Assembly (NCBI GenBank): GCA_022823605.1
Contig: JAJEHS010000008.1
Span: 62,001-126,000, forward strand
From: Paracoccaceae bacterium
GTDB lineage: Bacteria > Pseudomonadota > Alphaproteobacteria > Rhodobacterales > Rhodobacteraceae
DNA length: 64,000 nucleotides
Reading direction: 5' to 3'
Numbering within the stretch: the stretch's first letter is position 1; every line of letters begins with the position of its first letter. The notes beneath the pieces are model-generated. The model was not told the DNA's origin and did not search any database. It saw only the letters and a list, made by a program, of their open reading frames with translations. A program made the translations under genes and the position numbers. Below, in pieces: positions 1 through 8,733 of the stretch.

Positions 1-1
1 T

Positions 2-460
2 GCATGGAATACTGGTCCTATGCGCATAGCCTTCGTAAAATCGCCGGAAGCAAGGGAAAAGCTGCTTACAGCCTTATCCCCCGGGAATGTTGATAAAACC
101 AAGTCGGCACCGGTTACAGCGATTATGGCGTTTGACAAGGATTTCCCCGATAAACTTGACCTGTTGGCCCCAACAATGGCTGGCGATCCAATTTTCTCAA
201 AGATGTCTGAAAAAGGATTTCTGCAATTTGTCTATCGCAATGCAAACCTGCAGGCAGGATTCTTCATTTTGGCAGCTAGGTTGTGTGGATTGGACTGTGG
301 GCCCATGTCAGGTTTCAACAATGATCAGGTTGACAAACTGTTTTTTGAGGGTATCAGCTGGAAATCCAATTTTTTAATCAACCTTGGTTATGGAAGCGGT
401 GAAAACCTCCCTCAAAGAGCACCACGACTTCCCTTTGAAGATGCTTGCAAAATACTCTGA
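2..460 (+). CDS. rutE: RutE-like malonic semialdehyde reductase, 5' partial
   Basis: The frame is open to the left edge, so the N-terminal 40 or so residues of this roughly 196-residue family lie outside the window. The visible part matches the FMN-dependent nitroreductase-fold RutE/HadB family almost end to end: an N-x-x-P-x-R segment just inside the edge, an APVTAI strand, a central RNANLQA helix (compare RNSSMQA in E. coli RutE), the block GLDCGPMSGF, then KSNFLINLGYG and a terminal RLPFEDA. RutE reduces malonic semialdehyde to 3-hydroxypropionate with NAD(P)H in pyrimidine-ring degradation. The nucleobase-type permease downstream at 1237 fits a rut-like context, but any rutA-D genes would be upstream and unseen. 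Family assignment is sound; the exact substrate is inferred. Confidence 0.82.
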   Translation, partial: AWNTGPMRIAFVKSPEAREKLLTALSPGNVDKTKSAPVTAIMAFDKDFPDKLDLLAPTMAGDPIFSKMSEKGFLQFVYRNANLQAGFFILAARLCGLDCGPMSGFNNDQVDKLFFEGISWKSNFLINLGYGSGENLPQRAPRLPFEDACKIL

Positions 461-592
461 TTTGATTCCTGCTGCTTGTCGGGGGAATTTCCTCCGATTA
501 TCCCGTCCCTGAACAAGGCAGACTACATTGAAGCCCTTGAAGCGGCTAGCGAAGGCAACTTTCCGACCCTGGTGAACTATCTGGGAGGTTAA
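461..592 (+). pseudogene. Fragment resembling the C-terminus of a Fic/DOC-family protein
   Basis: Directly after the rutE stop, about 33 codons read to a TAA at 590-592 without a good start. The part PPIIPSLNKADYIEALEAA followed by EGNFPTLVNYL has the spacing of the C-terminal tail of Fic-domain proteins, where a Tyr-x-x-Ala-Leu-x-x-Ala helix follows the catalytic domain. The HPFxxGNGR Fic motif is absent here, so this can only be a remnant. The resemblance is from memory of the family pattern and is weak. Confidence 0.35.
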
Positions 593-977
593 GGTACCCC
601 ACGTTCCGACGCTGCATCGCTGCCGGACGAGGGGATTCTGGTCAACAGAACCTATTTCCGTTATGGCAAGGGGGTATTATCCATCGAAGAAATTGCTGTC
701 CGAACTAGAGGAGAAACCCGCTCCCGATGACGAACCGAAGTTATCTCCACCTTTTCCTTCCATAATGCAACAACTTTCATTTCTGGGGCAATCCCGGATC
801 TCATTCCCTGAAAAAGCATGCCCGAAGTGCCCAATACAGATCTCCAAAGGATTGCCGTGAACAGCTGAAGAATTGCCTTGAGGTCTACCTACAACCCGGA
901 ACATGAAAACCCTTGATTAAGTATGCATATGTTGTATATTTTTGTACCTCAGATATAAATAAAATAATTGGGACACA
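593..977. other. Gene-poor stretch, no supported gene
   Basis: This stretch holds only short frames that match no family I know (a 65-codon plus-strand frame at 663-860 and antisense frames of similar size). Composition and surroundings suggest decayed coding DNA between the two fragments on either side. I see no repeat, tRNA or clear promoter in it. Confidence 0.4.
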
Positions 978-1196
978 ATGCGATTTGTCAAAGCAATCAC
1001 TACCCTTGGTGAGTTGAGCCGAAGGGATCCGCTTGTCTTCACCCACAATGACCTGCGAATGCGTTTCCAAGTGGAGAGTGATGGAACGTTCAAGGCAGGC
1101 TTTGCCCGGTTGACTGCCGGGGATATGCTATCCATTCTGTTCCCGGACAGAGAAACGCAGTCACCGATTGTTCCGTTCGATGGTTGCTTTGAATAG
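978..1196 (+). pseudogene. Short HTH fragment resembling the N-terminus of an AbiEi-like antitoxin
   Basis: A 72-codon frame begins at ATG 978. Its start (AITTLGELSRRDPLVFTHN, then DLRMRF and TFKAGFARL) reads like the N-terminal winged-helix of type IV AbiEi-like antitoxins or related 'no winged helix' regulators, in which a helix-turn-helix segment is followed by a short beta hairpin. The family normally continues for another 100-200 residues; here the frame stops after PIVPFDGCFE. No AbiEii-type nucleotidyltransferase toxin follows. I read it as a truncated remnant, though a stand-alone small protein is possible. No convincing Shine-Dalgarno precedes it. Confidence 0.35.
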
Positions 1197-1236
1197 GCAT
1201 TGACCAGTCCCTGTCTTTTTATTTACGACCACGTTT

Positions 1237-2997
1237 ATGGCAGAGAAAACTACACCCGACTGGAATTCGGAACTCCTTTACCAAGCTGACGAACAACCAC
1301 CAAAGCCACTGGCGTTTGGCCTCGGCATGCAATTTACACTCTTGTCCCTCGGCGGGATTGTGCTCATGCCTACCATTGCATTCCGGACTGCAGGAGCGGA
1401 TGAGTCCACTGTGGCGTGGGCTGTTTTCGCTTCACTGATCATTGCAGGAGTGATCACGGGGCTACAGGCATTTCCAGTCAAACGATTCGGTGCCGGTTAT
1501 GTCCTCTGTACTGGATCGACAGCTGCTGCAATTGCGGTGACAGTCGACGCACTTGCTGCAGGGGGAGCCCCGCTTTTTGCGACTCTCGTTGTTGTTTCAG
1601 CGATTCTGCAGTTTATATTTTCCTATCGGATTTCAATGTTCAGGCGGATCATCACTCCAACAGTCTCTGGCATCATACTGATGTTGATTCCGGTGACCAT
1701 CGCTCCAATCGTATCTGATAAATTAGCAGAGACTTCACCCGGTCATTTACAATCGGAGGGACTGATATGCGCACTAGTCACTACTGCTGTAATTGTCGTG
1801 ATTTCACTGCGAGGAAGTGCGCGGCTGCGGCCGTGGGCGCCGATCATTGGGATATGCAGCGGCGGTGCGGTTGCAGGAGCGTATGGTCTGATTGATCTGG
1901 ACATGATTGCACAGGCGGGTTGGTTGGGGTTACCCTCCACTGCATGGCCAAAAATCGGTATTGATCTCGGGCCTTCCTTCTGGGGATTGCTTCCCGCTTT
2001 TTTGCTGGTTTCGATTTCATGTTCGATCCGCTCAATAAGCGCGGCACTAGCCATACAAGATGTTTCTTGGCATAAAACTCGAGCCCCTGATTTGCGGGCC
2101 GTGCAGGGTGCAGTTGCAGCCGATGCCTTGGCTAACCTCCTATCTGGCCTAGGCGGCACGATAATGAATTCCACTCGATCGACAACGGTCGCTTTGATCA
2201 GAAATACACAAGTGGCTTCACGTTCCATTGGGTTGACGTTTGGATTAACTCTCGTGGCATTCGCCTTTGTACCAAAGGCTACCGCACTGGTATTGGCGCT
2301 GCCGCCGTCGGTTCTCGCAGCCTATCTTGTTATCATGACGGCCACATTGTTCGTCTCAGGAATGCAGTTGGTCGTGTCAGGCGGTTTGAACTATAGCCGC
2401 ATGCTGATTACTGGGCTGTCATTTTGGATCGGAGCCAGCTGTCAGTTTGGACTGTTGCTACCAGACAAACTTCCCCTGTTTGCCGGGGGATTGTTCAACA
2501 ACGGATTGGCCGCTGGCGGTATCACGGCCATCGCTATGACAATCTTGCTGGAATTCACAGGTGGTCGCCGCCGTTCGCTGGAAACCCACCTCAAGGTGTC
2601 CTGCCTTCCTGAGCTGCGAAAGTTTGCTGCAGCGTTCGGCAATGACAGTGGATTTACACAAAAAATGCTCATGCGACTGGATGCAGTGGTAGAGGAGACG
2701 CTGCTGACTCTGTTGGAAGATCAGACGGATGACCGAGTTCTCAGCCGAAGCCTAAAAGTCACTGCCCACATAGAAGGCGGTGATGCGGTGCTTGAATTTA
2801 TCGCCCGATCGAGCGAAGGCAATATTGAAGATCGAATTGCGCTCCTTGACGACGTCAGAGATTCACGGCCCGCTGAACGGGATATATCGTTGCATCTGCT
2901 TCGCCACTTGGCCTCAGAAGTTCAGCATCGTCAATACCATGACATCGACCTCATCACGGTGCGTGTCGAAAACTCAAAAGGGAATACAAGGCCATAG
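1237..2997 (+). CDS. NCS2-family nucleobase permease with an extra C-terminal HATPase-like domain
   Basis: Residues about 25-445 form 12-14 hydrophobic segments of the NCS2 (uracil/xanthine permease) fold. The start PLAFGLGMQFTLLSLGG corresponds to the family's first helix (usually G-L-Q-H), with Phe in place of the His. The block GLGGTIMNSTRSTTVALIRN followed by TQVASR matches the conserved TM10 region carrying the substrate-site Asn/Ser. At 586 residues it is about 140 longer than RutG or UraA. The extra part (about 446-586) begins after an RRRSLE boundary and has the alternating helix/strand pattern of RsbW-type HATPases (LDAVVEETLLTLLED, then LKVTAHIEGG, ending ISLHLLRHLASEV), but lacks the N-box Asn and the G1 DxGxG motif. 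It likely imports a purine or pyrimidine; the role of the tail is unknown. Confidence 0.75.
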   Translation: MAEKTTPDWNSELLYQADEQPPKPLAFGLGMQFTLLSLGGIVLMPTIAFRTAGADESTVAWAVFASLIIAGVITGLQAFPVKRFGAGYVLCTGSTAAAIAVTVDALAAGGAPLFATLVVVSAILQFIFSYRISMFRRIITPTVSGIILMLIPVTIAPIVSDKLAETSPGHLQSEGLICALVTTAVIVVISLRGSARLRPWAPIIGICSGGAVAGAYGLIDLDMIAQAGWLGLPSTAWPKIGIDLGPSFWGLLPAFLLVSISCSIRSISAALAIQDVSWHKTRAPDLRAVQGAVAADALANLLSGLGGTIMNSTRSTTVALIRNTQVASRSIGLTFGLTLVAFAFVPKATALVLALPPSVLAAYLVIMTATLFVSGMQLVVSGGLNYSRMLITGLSFWIGASCQFGLLLPDKLPLFAGGLFNNGLAAGGITAIAMTILLEFTGGRRRSLETHLKVSCLPELRKFAAAFGNDSGFTQKMLMRLDAVVEETLLTLLEDQTDDRVLSRSLKVTAHIEGGDAVLEFIARSSEGNIEDRIALLDDVRDSRPAERDISLHLLRHLASEVQHRQYHDIDLITVRVENSKGNTRP

Positions 2998-3371
2998 ACA
3001 GCAAGTGAAAAAAGCTACGATTGATGCCTAAGTGAGTCCGGTGTGCTGCCACGGTAGATCGGAAGAATTGTTCATACAGTATCGATAAACCGTTGCTTTC
3101 TCAGGCGGCTAAAGGAAAATTCCAATTGGTTCGAAATTCACCATATTGGCTAAATCACTTAGTGCATGTTCCAAAAGTCTGTAAAGTTGTGAGCGTTATA
3201 GAATATTTTCTTGAGGACAGCAGAAGTCGAAGTTTGTTCCTAACTATAAAGTGGGTAACTTTGTGACTACCAGTCCGAAATCTGCTGGCTTCAAGTGCAA
3301 ACTTATTGACATGTATTTGATTTTAGAAAAAATGTTCCACAGTAAAATATTATTGACATGGAGATAATTTA
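2998..3371. promoter_or_regulatory. Intergenic region upstream of the first TTT system
   Basis: No gene is seen in this 374 bp. A TTGACA hexamer occurs at 3305-3310 and a second TTGACA-like element at about 3353-3358, just before the substrate-binding protein gene. The first has no strong -10 partner at 17 bp. The region is AT-rich towards 3371 and probably carries the tctC promoter. Confidence 0.3.
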
Positions 3372-4439
3372 ATGTTGAGAAAGATGTTTATCGCAATTGC
3401 GACAGTGGCGTCGTTATTGTCCTTTACCGCAACCGCTGAAGCGCAATACTACGAAGATAAGCAAATAACAATTCTGGTAAATTACGGGGCAGGTGGTACC
3501 ACCGACATTTTGGCACGGATGATTGCCAAGCACATGGGAAAACATATCGCCGGCAGCCCAAATCTAATTGTCAAGAATATGCCTGGAGCAGGCGGAATAA
3601 CCGCAACGAATCACATGGGAAGTGTTGTAGATGCCGATGGGCTGACGGTGGCCATATTCGCTATACCCGTAATGCAACAGGTGCTGTCGGACCCTGCGTT
3701 ATCCTTTGAACTTTCTGATTTTGTCTGGCTCGGAGGAACTGGTTTCCCAACCACATGTGTCATACGTAAAGATGCTGGGGCGGGCATCAGCAAAGTGGAC
3801 GATCTTCAGACGGTAGGAGCTTTTAATTTGGCCGGTTACAGGAATACGTCATCGACCGATGTCAGGATGCGTCTGGCACTGGACATCTTGGGAGTTGAGT
3901 ATAATTATGTACCAGGCTACGTATCCGCTTCCAAGGTCAATGCTGCAATTCTACAGGACGAGGCTCAATTTTCGTGTGCGTCAATTCTTGGCCTCCGAAA
4001 TCTATTTGGGCCGAACTTGATAGAGCCTGGTTTGGCAATACCACTCTGGTACTTTGCTGTAGTCGATTCCGACGGCAATGACGTGAATGACGGTCGGCTG
4101 GCTGGTATCCCGACTTTTAATGAAGTCTTTGAGAAATTCAACGGCGAACCGCCATCAGGAATTCAGTATGATGCTCTGACACTGATTAACAATGCGATGG
4201 TCTCCATGCTTTGGGGATCATTTGTTCCCAAGGGAACACCTGACGAAGCGGTTGCGTCCTTGCGTATGGCGTGGGATTCGCTCTCTTCAGATCCGGAATT
4301 CATAGCAGAGTACGAGGCCATGACCAGCGGACCACCAATGCTCACAAACGCTTCCAAGGTTCAGGACAACATACAGAAACTCGTCGATCTAAACCCGGAA
4401 TTAGTGACGGTCGTAAGCGACCTAATCGGTGCGGAGTAA
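3372..4439 (+). CDS. TctC/BugT-family tripartite tricarboxylate transporter substrate-binding protein
   Basis: This is a periplasmic solute-binding protein of the TTT (TctABC) class. A signal peptide (residues 1-24, ending TATAEA) precedes the mature domain. The family hallmarks follow: an early beta strand ITILVNYGAGGTTD with the glycine-rich loop, NMPGAGGITATN, and a late PKGTPDE segment. At 355 residues it is slightly longer than the usual 320-330. The ATG at 3372 is preceded by GGAG at a good distance. The fused TctA-TctB membrane protein lies 75 bp downstream, so the two form one transporter. Known TTT ligands are di/tricarboxylates and other organic acids; the ligand here cannot be read from sequence. 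Confidence 0.85.
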   Translation: MLRKMFIAIATVASLLSFTATAEAQYYEDKQITILVNYGAGGTTDILARMIAKHMGKHIAGSPNLIVKNMPGAGGITATNHMGSVVDADGLTVAIFAIPVMQQVLSDPALSFELSDFVWLGGTGFPTTCVIRKDAGAGISKVDDLQTVGAFNLAGYRNTSSTDVRMRLALDILGVEYNYVPGYVSASKVNAAILQDEAQFSCASILGLRNLFGPNLIEPGLAIPLWYFAVVDSDGNDVNDGRLAGIPTFNEVFEKFNGEPPSGIQYDALTLINNAMVSMLWGSFVPKGTPDEAVASLRMAWDSLSSDPEFIAEYEAMTSGPPMLTNASKVQDNIQKLVDLNPELVTVVSDLIGAE

Positions 4440-4467
4440 TCATTTCCTACAGTGACTCCAAGATGTA

Positions 4468-4482
4468 CCGGCAACGAGCCGG
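4468..4482 (+). other. Small GC hairpin between binding-protein and membrane-subunit genes
   Basis: The inverted repeat CCGGC-AACGA-GCCGG lies 28 bases after the substrate-binding protein stop. Similar hairpins sit after the binding-protein genes at 38517 and 46395 in this window. Such stems usually protect the upstream mRNA or limit read-through. Five base pairs is short, so confidence is low. Confidence 0.3.
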
Positions 4483-4514
4483 GAACTTCACTAGCTTGAT
4501 ATAAGTGTGATGAA

Positions 4515-6464
4515 ATGTTCGAAGCCGCCTTGAGCGGGCTGGTGCAGGTGACTGCCTGGCCCGCCATTGGGTATTTGCTCTTTGGCGTCTTGATTGGCCT
4601 CCTACTAGGCATGATACCGGGGTTATCAGGTCTTGTTGGATTTTCGATCATGTTGCCCTTCACTTTTGTGTTGGAGCCCGTACCTGCGCTTGCTCTCCTG
4701 CTTGGCATGTTTGCTGTAACCACCACGAGCGACACAATCGCATCGGTGCTGTTCGGCATCCCAGGCACATCAGCCTCACAGGCCACTATTCTCGATGGCC
4801 ATCCGATGGCAATGAAAGGTGAAGCTTCTCGGGCTTTTGGGGCCGCATTTACGGTTTCAGCCGTTGGTGGAATTCTCGGCGCTGTTGTGCTTGGTTTGTC
4901 GATTCCATTGGTGAAGCCACTAATTCTCTACTTTGCTCAGCCTGAAATTTTCATGTTAAGTGTATTCGGAATGACGATTGTGGGAACGCTTTCTGGCAAT
5001 TCAATTCTGCTAGGATTGATTGCTGCACTCGCCGGGCTTGGACTCTCATATGTTGGGTATGCCGAAAATGGTGCTCTACCACGCTACGTTTTCGGCACAC
5101 TATACCTCCTTGACGGTTTGCCTCTGATTCCAGTTGTGCTTGGATTGTTCGCTTTACCGGAACTGATTGAACTCGCCGTTCAAGGTGGTTCAATCTCGAC
5201 GGTGCCGCGGGAGGAAGTCAAAGGCGGGTTGATGACCGGTGTCAGAGATGCTTGCCGCAACTGGTGGCTGGTTCTGCGTTCGACGGCTATTGGAGCATAT
5301 TTCGGACTGATGCCGGGACTCGGCGGTACCATTGTTGATTGGATGGCATACGGTCATGCGGTACAGAGTTCAAAGAGCAAAGGAACATTCGGTAAGGGTG
5401 ATGTACGTGGTGTCATTGCCCCGGAAACAGCGAATAATGCAATGAAAGGAGGAGCCCTAATACCAACTGTCGCCTTCGGCATCCCAGGCAGCCCATCAAT
5501 GGCTGTGCTTCTTGGCGCATTTATGATCCAGGGTGTTGCCCCTGGGCCGGAAATGCTTACGGTCAAACTGGATTTCACCTTCGCCCTGATGTGGACGCTG
5601 GCGATTGCCAATTTTGTGGGTGCACTGCTTCTTTTGCTAATCGCCGGGAAACTCTCACTGATCACATTCTTGCGCAGCCGCTTGCTTGTGCCGCTGGTAA
5701 CACTGTTCATTTTTTTAGGTGCATGGACTTCGAGCAGCAACATTGGTGACTGGATCGTACTGATGGTCTTCGGCGTGGTGGGCTATATGATGAAGAAAGG
5801 CGGCGTTCCACGACCACCAATGGTTCTTGGGTTTGTAATAGGCCCGATCATGGAAAATGCCCTATTTATTACTACTCATGCATATGAAGGTCTGTCCTGG
5901 CTCAGCCGACCGGCTTGCCTGATTATTGCCGTGCTTTGCTTAGTTTCGATCACTGTAGGCATTCGCAGGAATACTCAAAAAGCGGAAAGTAGCCAGATTG
6001 CCATTGAATCCCCGCGGTTAGACCCCACGATGTCGCTTGCTACTGTCGGGCTGCTTTTGGCGTTTTCAATTTATGGATTGACACCCACCTACTCATGGGC
6101 CGCAGACGTGGGCCGCATACCAATGCTTACATTTGTTCCCGCCGTATTCATGTCCCTGACGGCATTACTACTCGGCATTTGGCGATTTCGGCAAACGCTC
6201 ACAAATGGCGAAGATATCTTTCCGAATAAGAGCGAATTGGGCCGGGTTTTCCAGCTTTGGCTTTGGTTACTGGGAATAGTATTTGTCACTATTGCAGCCG
6301 GGCAACTCTTCGCACTTCCGATGTTCATCGCCCTCTATTTCTTGACGGTGACCCGATATGCTTGGTGGGTTGCTCTGCTTAGCGCAGTGGGAACTTGGAC
6401 ATTTCTTTATATTATTTTTGATCGCATCATCGGAGTGGTATGGTATCCAGCGCTCCTGTTCTAG
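4515..6464 (+). CDS. Fused TctA-TctB tripartite tricarboxylate transporter membrane protein
   Basis: The first roughly 500 residues are a complete TctA subunit: the GLLLGMIPGLSGLVG repeat near the N-terminus, FGIPGTSASQATILDGHPM, the second half-repeat FGLMPGLGGTIVDWMAYGHA, and APETANNAMKGGALIPTVAF followed by GIPGSPS. After a hydrophilic linker (RRNTQKAESSQ, about residue 490), the last 150 residues hold four hydrophobic segments in the pattern of the small TctB subunit, ending with FDRIIGVVWYPALLF. TctA and TctB are normally separate genes, as in the second system at 46461-48571, so this is a fusion. It should give secondary, cation-driven uptake with the binding protein at 3372. No enzyme gene is linked to hint at the substrate. 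Confidence 0.85.
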   Translation: MFEAALSGLVQVTAWPAIGYLLFGVLIGLLLGMIPGLSGLVGFSIMLPFTFVLEPVPALALLLGMFAVTTTSDTIASVLFGIPGTSASQATILDGHPMAMKGEASRAFGAAFTVSAVGGILGAVVLGLSIPLVKPLILYFAQPEIFMLSVFGMTIVGTLSGNSILLGLIAALAGLGLSYVGYAENGALPRYVFGTLYLLDGLPLIPVVLGLFALPELIELAVQGGSISTVPREEVKGGLMTGVRDACRNWWLVLRSTAIGAYFGLMPGLGGTIVDWMAYGHAVQSSKSKGTFGKGDVRGVIAPETANNAMKGGALIPTVAFGIPGSPSMAVLLGAFMIQGVAPGPEMLTVKLDFTFALMWTLAIANFVGALLLLLIAGKLSLITFLRSRLLVPLVTLFIFLGAWTSSSNIGDWIVLMVFGVVGYMMKKGGVPRPPMVLGFVIGPIMENALFITTHAYEGLSWLSRPACLIIAVLCLVSITVGIRRNTQKAESSQIAIESPRLDPTMSLATVGLLLAFSIYGLTPTYSWAADVGRIPMLTFVPAVFMSLTALLLGIWRFRQTLTNGEDIFPNKSELGRVFQLWLWLLGIVFVTIAAGQLFALPMFIALYFLTVTRYAWWVALLSAVGTWTFLYIIFDRIIGVVWYPALLF

Positions 6465-6938
6465 TAGGGCCCTTGGATCAAATAACAGTGCCTAGAAATG
6501 TATTCTGAATCTGTATCACGACGCCAATTCCAAGTTTGTCCGCGACCTTGTCGTATGCTTCCAAGGGATTCTCGTTTTGACTGTTCAATCGGAGTTACGA
6601 AAGCCGTTGGTACTGTTTTGTTTGTTGAGTGGCTCGATCACCGCTATGTGTTCTTAAAGCATAGTAAGTTTCATTAGATTGAATCTCTGCCCCTTGGGTT
6701 TGGAGACAAATCCATCCTCCCTTTGTTGTTTCTAAGGATTGGACCGCCAGTACCAGGGTTGATATTAACTCTGATAGTTACCGTTTTATGGGGAAAAGTG
6801 TTTTATAGAAGATTAAATCGTTTAAACCAAGATTGGCAAAAACAAATTGGTATTTAAGTATATCCCCTCCCAAATTGGGTCTGTAAATATAAATATGGTC
6901 TATTTCTGGTGTAATGTATTAAGATAAAGGACAAGTCT
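6465..6938. other. Intergenic region upstream of argJ
   Basis: I find no supported gene here. The minus strand carries a short frame (about 6477-6570, ending ...NPLEAYDKVADKLGIGVVIQ and a TGA) and a second short frame upstream in another phase. They may be remains of a lost gene, but I do not recognise them. The last 120 bases are AT-rich and probably carry the argJ promoter; no -35/-10 pair stands out. Confidence 0.3.
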
Positions 6939-8201
6939 GTGGCTGATAAACATGTAGTTTCTCCTTTGGCACCTCCCGAGGGGTTTCCCGTTCTACCCTT
7001 GATCAAGGGTGTCAGATTGGCAACAGCAACAGCTGGAATAAAATACTCGCGAACTGATGTCATGCTGGCTACAATTAATCCGGTTTCGGCGGTGGCTGGC
7101 GTTTTTACCCAATCGTCCACCCGATCTGCTGCTGTAATCGATTGCGAAAGGAAACTCCATAAGATCGCTGATTCGGAAAACAGTCTACCAGAAGTAATAG
7201 CCATCCTTGTCAACTCGGGAAATGCCAATGCCTTTACCGGTCGGGCTGGTGAGGACGCCGTGAGAGAGGTTTCCACTCAAACGGCAAAATTTTTGGGTCT
7301 TGATGAAAACAATGTGTTTACTGCATCCACAGGTGTGATCGGAGAACCTCTTGCTTTCGGGAAAATCATAAGGGTCCTTGCTGAACTAAAAAGCAACCTT
7401 TCTGAAAACAATCTGGAGGATGCCGGTCAAGCAATCATGACGACCGATACCTTTCCCAAGGGTGCAGGAACTGTTGTAGATTGTTCCGATAAACCGGTTG
7501 CAATATCAGGGATTGCCAAGGGATCGGGTATGATTGCGCCCGACATGGCAACCATGCTGGCCTATGTCTTTACAGACGCCAATATTGATCAGGCCACTCT
7601 TCAATCCATGGTTTCCGAATTAACCGAGATAACTTTTAATTCGGTTTCCGTCGATGGTGATACCTCTACCTCCGATACTTTTATGGTGGCTGCTACCGGA
7701 TTGGCCGGGAATAAAAAGATTGTAGACCGGGAAAAAAGTGATGCCAGGAAATTCAAGGCGGGTTTGCAATCCGTAATGATGTCCTTGGCACAGCAAATTG
7801 CTAGAGACGGGGAAGGAGCCACCAAATTTGTGGAAATTTCAGTGGTCGGAGCAGAAAACAATTCTGATGCAAAAAAGATTGCCAAATCCATCGCTAACTC
7901 TCCCTTGGTCAAAACGGCTATTTCAGGGGAGGATCCAAATTGGGGGCGTGTTGTCATGGCAGTAGGTAAATCCGGTGCCAAGGCAGATCGGGATTTGTTA
8001 GCCATTAGATTTGGGAATATTCTTGTTGCCGAAAATGGCCAGGTGGCCGATAACTACAAGGAAGAATTGAGTCAAGACTACATGAAAAGGCAGGAAATCC
8101 TGATCACTGTGGATTTGGGTCTGGGCAAGGGGAGTTCCAGCTTTTGGACTTGTGATTTTTCCCATGGTTATATTTCCATCAATGCCGATTACCGATCATG
8201 A
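6939..8201 (+). CDS. argJ: Bifunctional ornithine acetyltransferase / N-acetylglutamate synthase
   Basis: ArgJ moves the acetyl group from N-acetylornithine to glutamate in the cyclic arginine pathway, and the bifunctional form also acetylates glutamate with acetyl-CoA. Family marks are the N-terminal LATATAGIKYSRTDVMLA, AGVFTQSSTRSA, a central VNSGNANAFTG, and the self-cleavage site KGSGMIAPDMATMLAYVFTD, where the Thr after DMA becomes the N-terminal nucleophile of the beta chain. The C-terminal GEDPNWGRVVMAVGKSGA is also intact. The length of 420 is slightly above usual, with a tail after GKGSSSFWTCDFSHGY. The start is GTG with AAAGGA seven bases upstream. It overlaps the Nudix gene by 4 bp (ATGA) and heads the cluster with dgcN/dgcA. 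Confidence 0.95.
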   Translation: MADKHVVSPLAPPEGFPVLPLIKGVRLATATAGIKYSRTDVMLATINPVSAVAGVFTQSSTRSAAVIDCERKLHKIADSENSLPEVIAILVNSGNANAFTGRAGEDAVREVSTQTAKFLGLDENNVFTASTGVIGEPLAFGKIIRVLAELKSNLSENNLEDAGQAIMTTDTFPKGAGTVVDCSDKPVAISGIAKGSGMIAPDMATMLAYVFTDANIDQATLQSMVSELTEITFNSVSVDGDTSTSDTFMVAATGLAGNKKIVDREKSDARKFKAGLQSVMMSLAQQIARDGEGATKFVEISVVGAENNSDAKKIAKSIANSPLVKTAISGEDPNWGRVVMAVGKSGAKADRDLLAIRFGNILVAENGQVADNYKEELSQDYMKRQEILITVDLGLGKGSSSFWTCDFSHGYISINADYRS

Positions 8202-8596
8202 ACATCGGTCTGGCTTCTGTAGTTGCCCTGGTGGATACGGACGGACGAGTGTTGCTTGCCCGTAGGCCTGCCGACAAGTCATTTGGTGGTTTTTGGGAAT
8301 TTCCCGGTGGCAAGGTCGAGCCTGACGAAACACCCGAAAGTGCCGCTTTGAGGGAACTGAAAGAGGAACTGGGAATCGATACCTGGTCCAACTGTCTTGC
8401 ACCTTTGACCTTTGCCAGTCATGAATATGATGGTTTTCACCAGATTCTGCTTTTATTCGTTTGTCGAAAATGGCATGGCATTCCTTTTCCCATGGAGGGC
8501 AACGAGCTGAAATGGGTACATCCCAAGGATTTGTCAAAATACCCCATGCCTCCAGCCAATAAAGGTATGATGGCAATTCTGAGGGATTGGTTGTAA
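8198..8596 (+). CDS. mutT: MutT-type Nudix hydrolase (8-oxo-dGTP diphosphatase family)
   Basis: At 132 residues it has a complete Nudix box, GGKVEPDETPESAALREL then KEELGI, with the G-x5-E-x7-R-E-x2-E-E-x-G spacing intact. It is preceded by RPADKSFGGFWEFPGG, the hallmark of MutT that reads the oxidised purine ring. MutT removes 8-oxo-dGTP from the nucleotide pool. The argJ-mutT order is common in alphaproteobacteria. The ATG overlaps the argJ stop by 4 bp, so translation is probably coupled. The precise substrate is inferred from the family. Confidence 0.88.
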   Translation: MNIGLASVVALVDTDGRVLLARRPADKSFGGFWEFPGGKVEPDETPESAALRELKEELGIDTWSNCLAPLTFASHEYDGFHQILLLFVCRKWHGIPFPMEGNELKWVHPKDLSKYPMPPANKGMMAILRDWL

Positions 8597-8733
8597 TTTG
8601 TAGAATTTGATTGGCCGTTTGGCCGGTACAAGATTCTGTGGTTTGAGTATGTTTTATTTTTATCGTGAAAAATTATCTTCACGAGTGGTATTTGCTTGAT
8701 TTTGTTTTCTTCTTCTCATTATTGGTGTGACCC

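Noticed and set aside
663..860. 65-codon plus-strand frame
   Set aside because: No start signal, no recognisable motif and proline/lysine-rich text; more likely decayed DNA than a gene.
6824..6840. 13-mer TAAACCAAGATTG found here and at about 36910-36923
   Set aside because: Two copies of an AT-rich 13-mer in 64 kb with differing flanks are weak evidence for a shared regulatory site.
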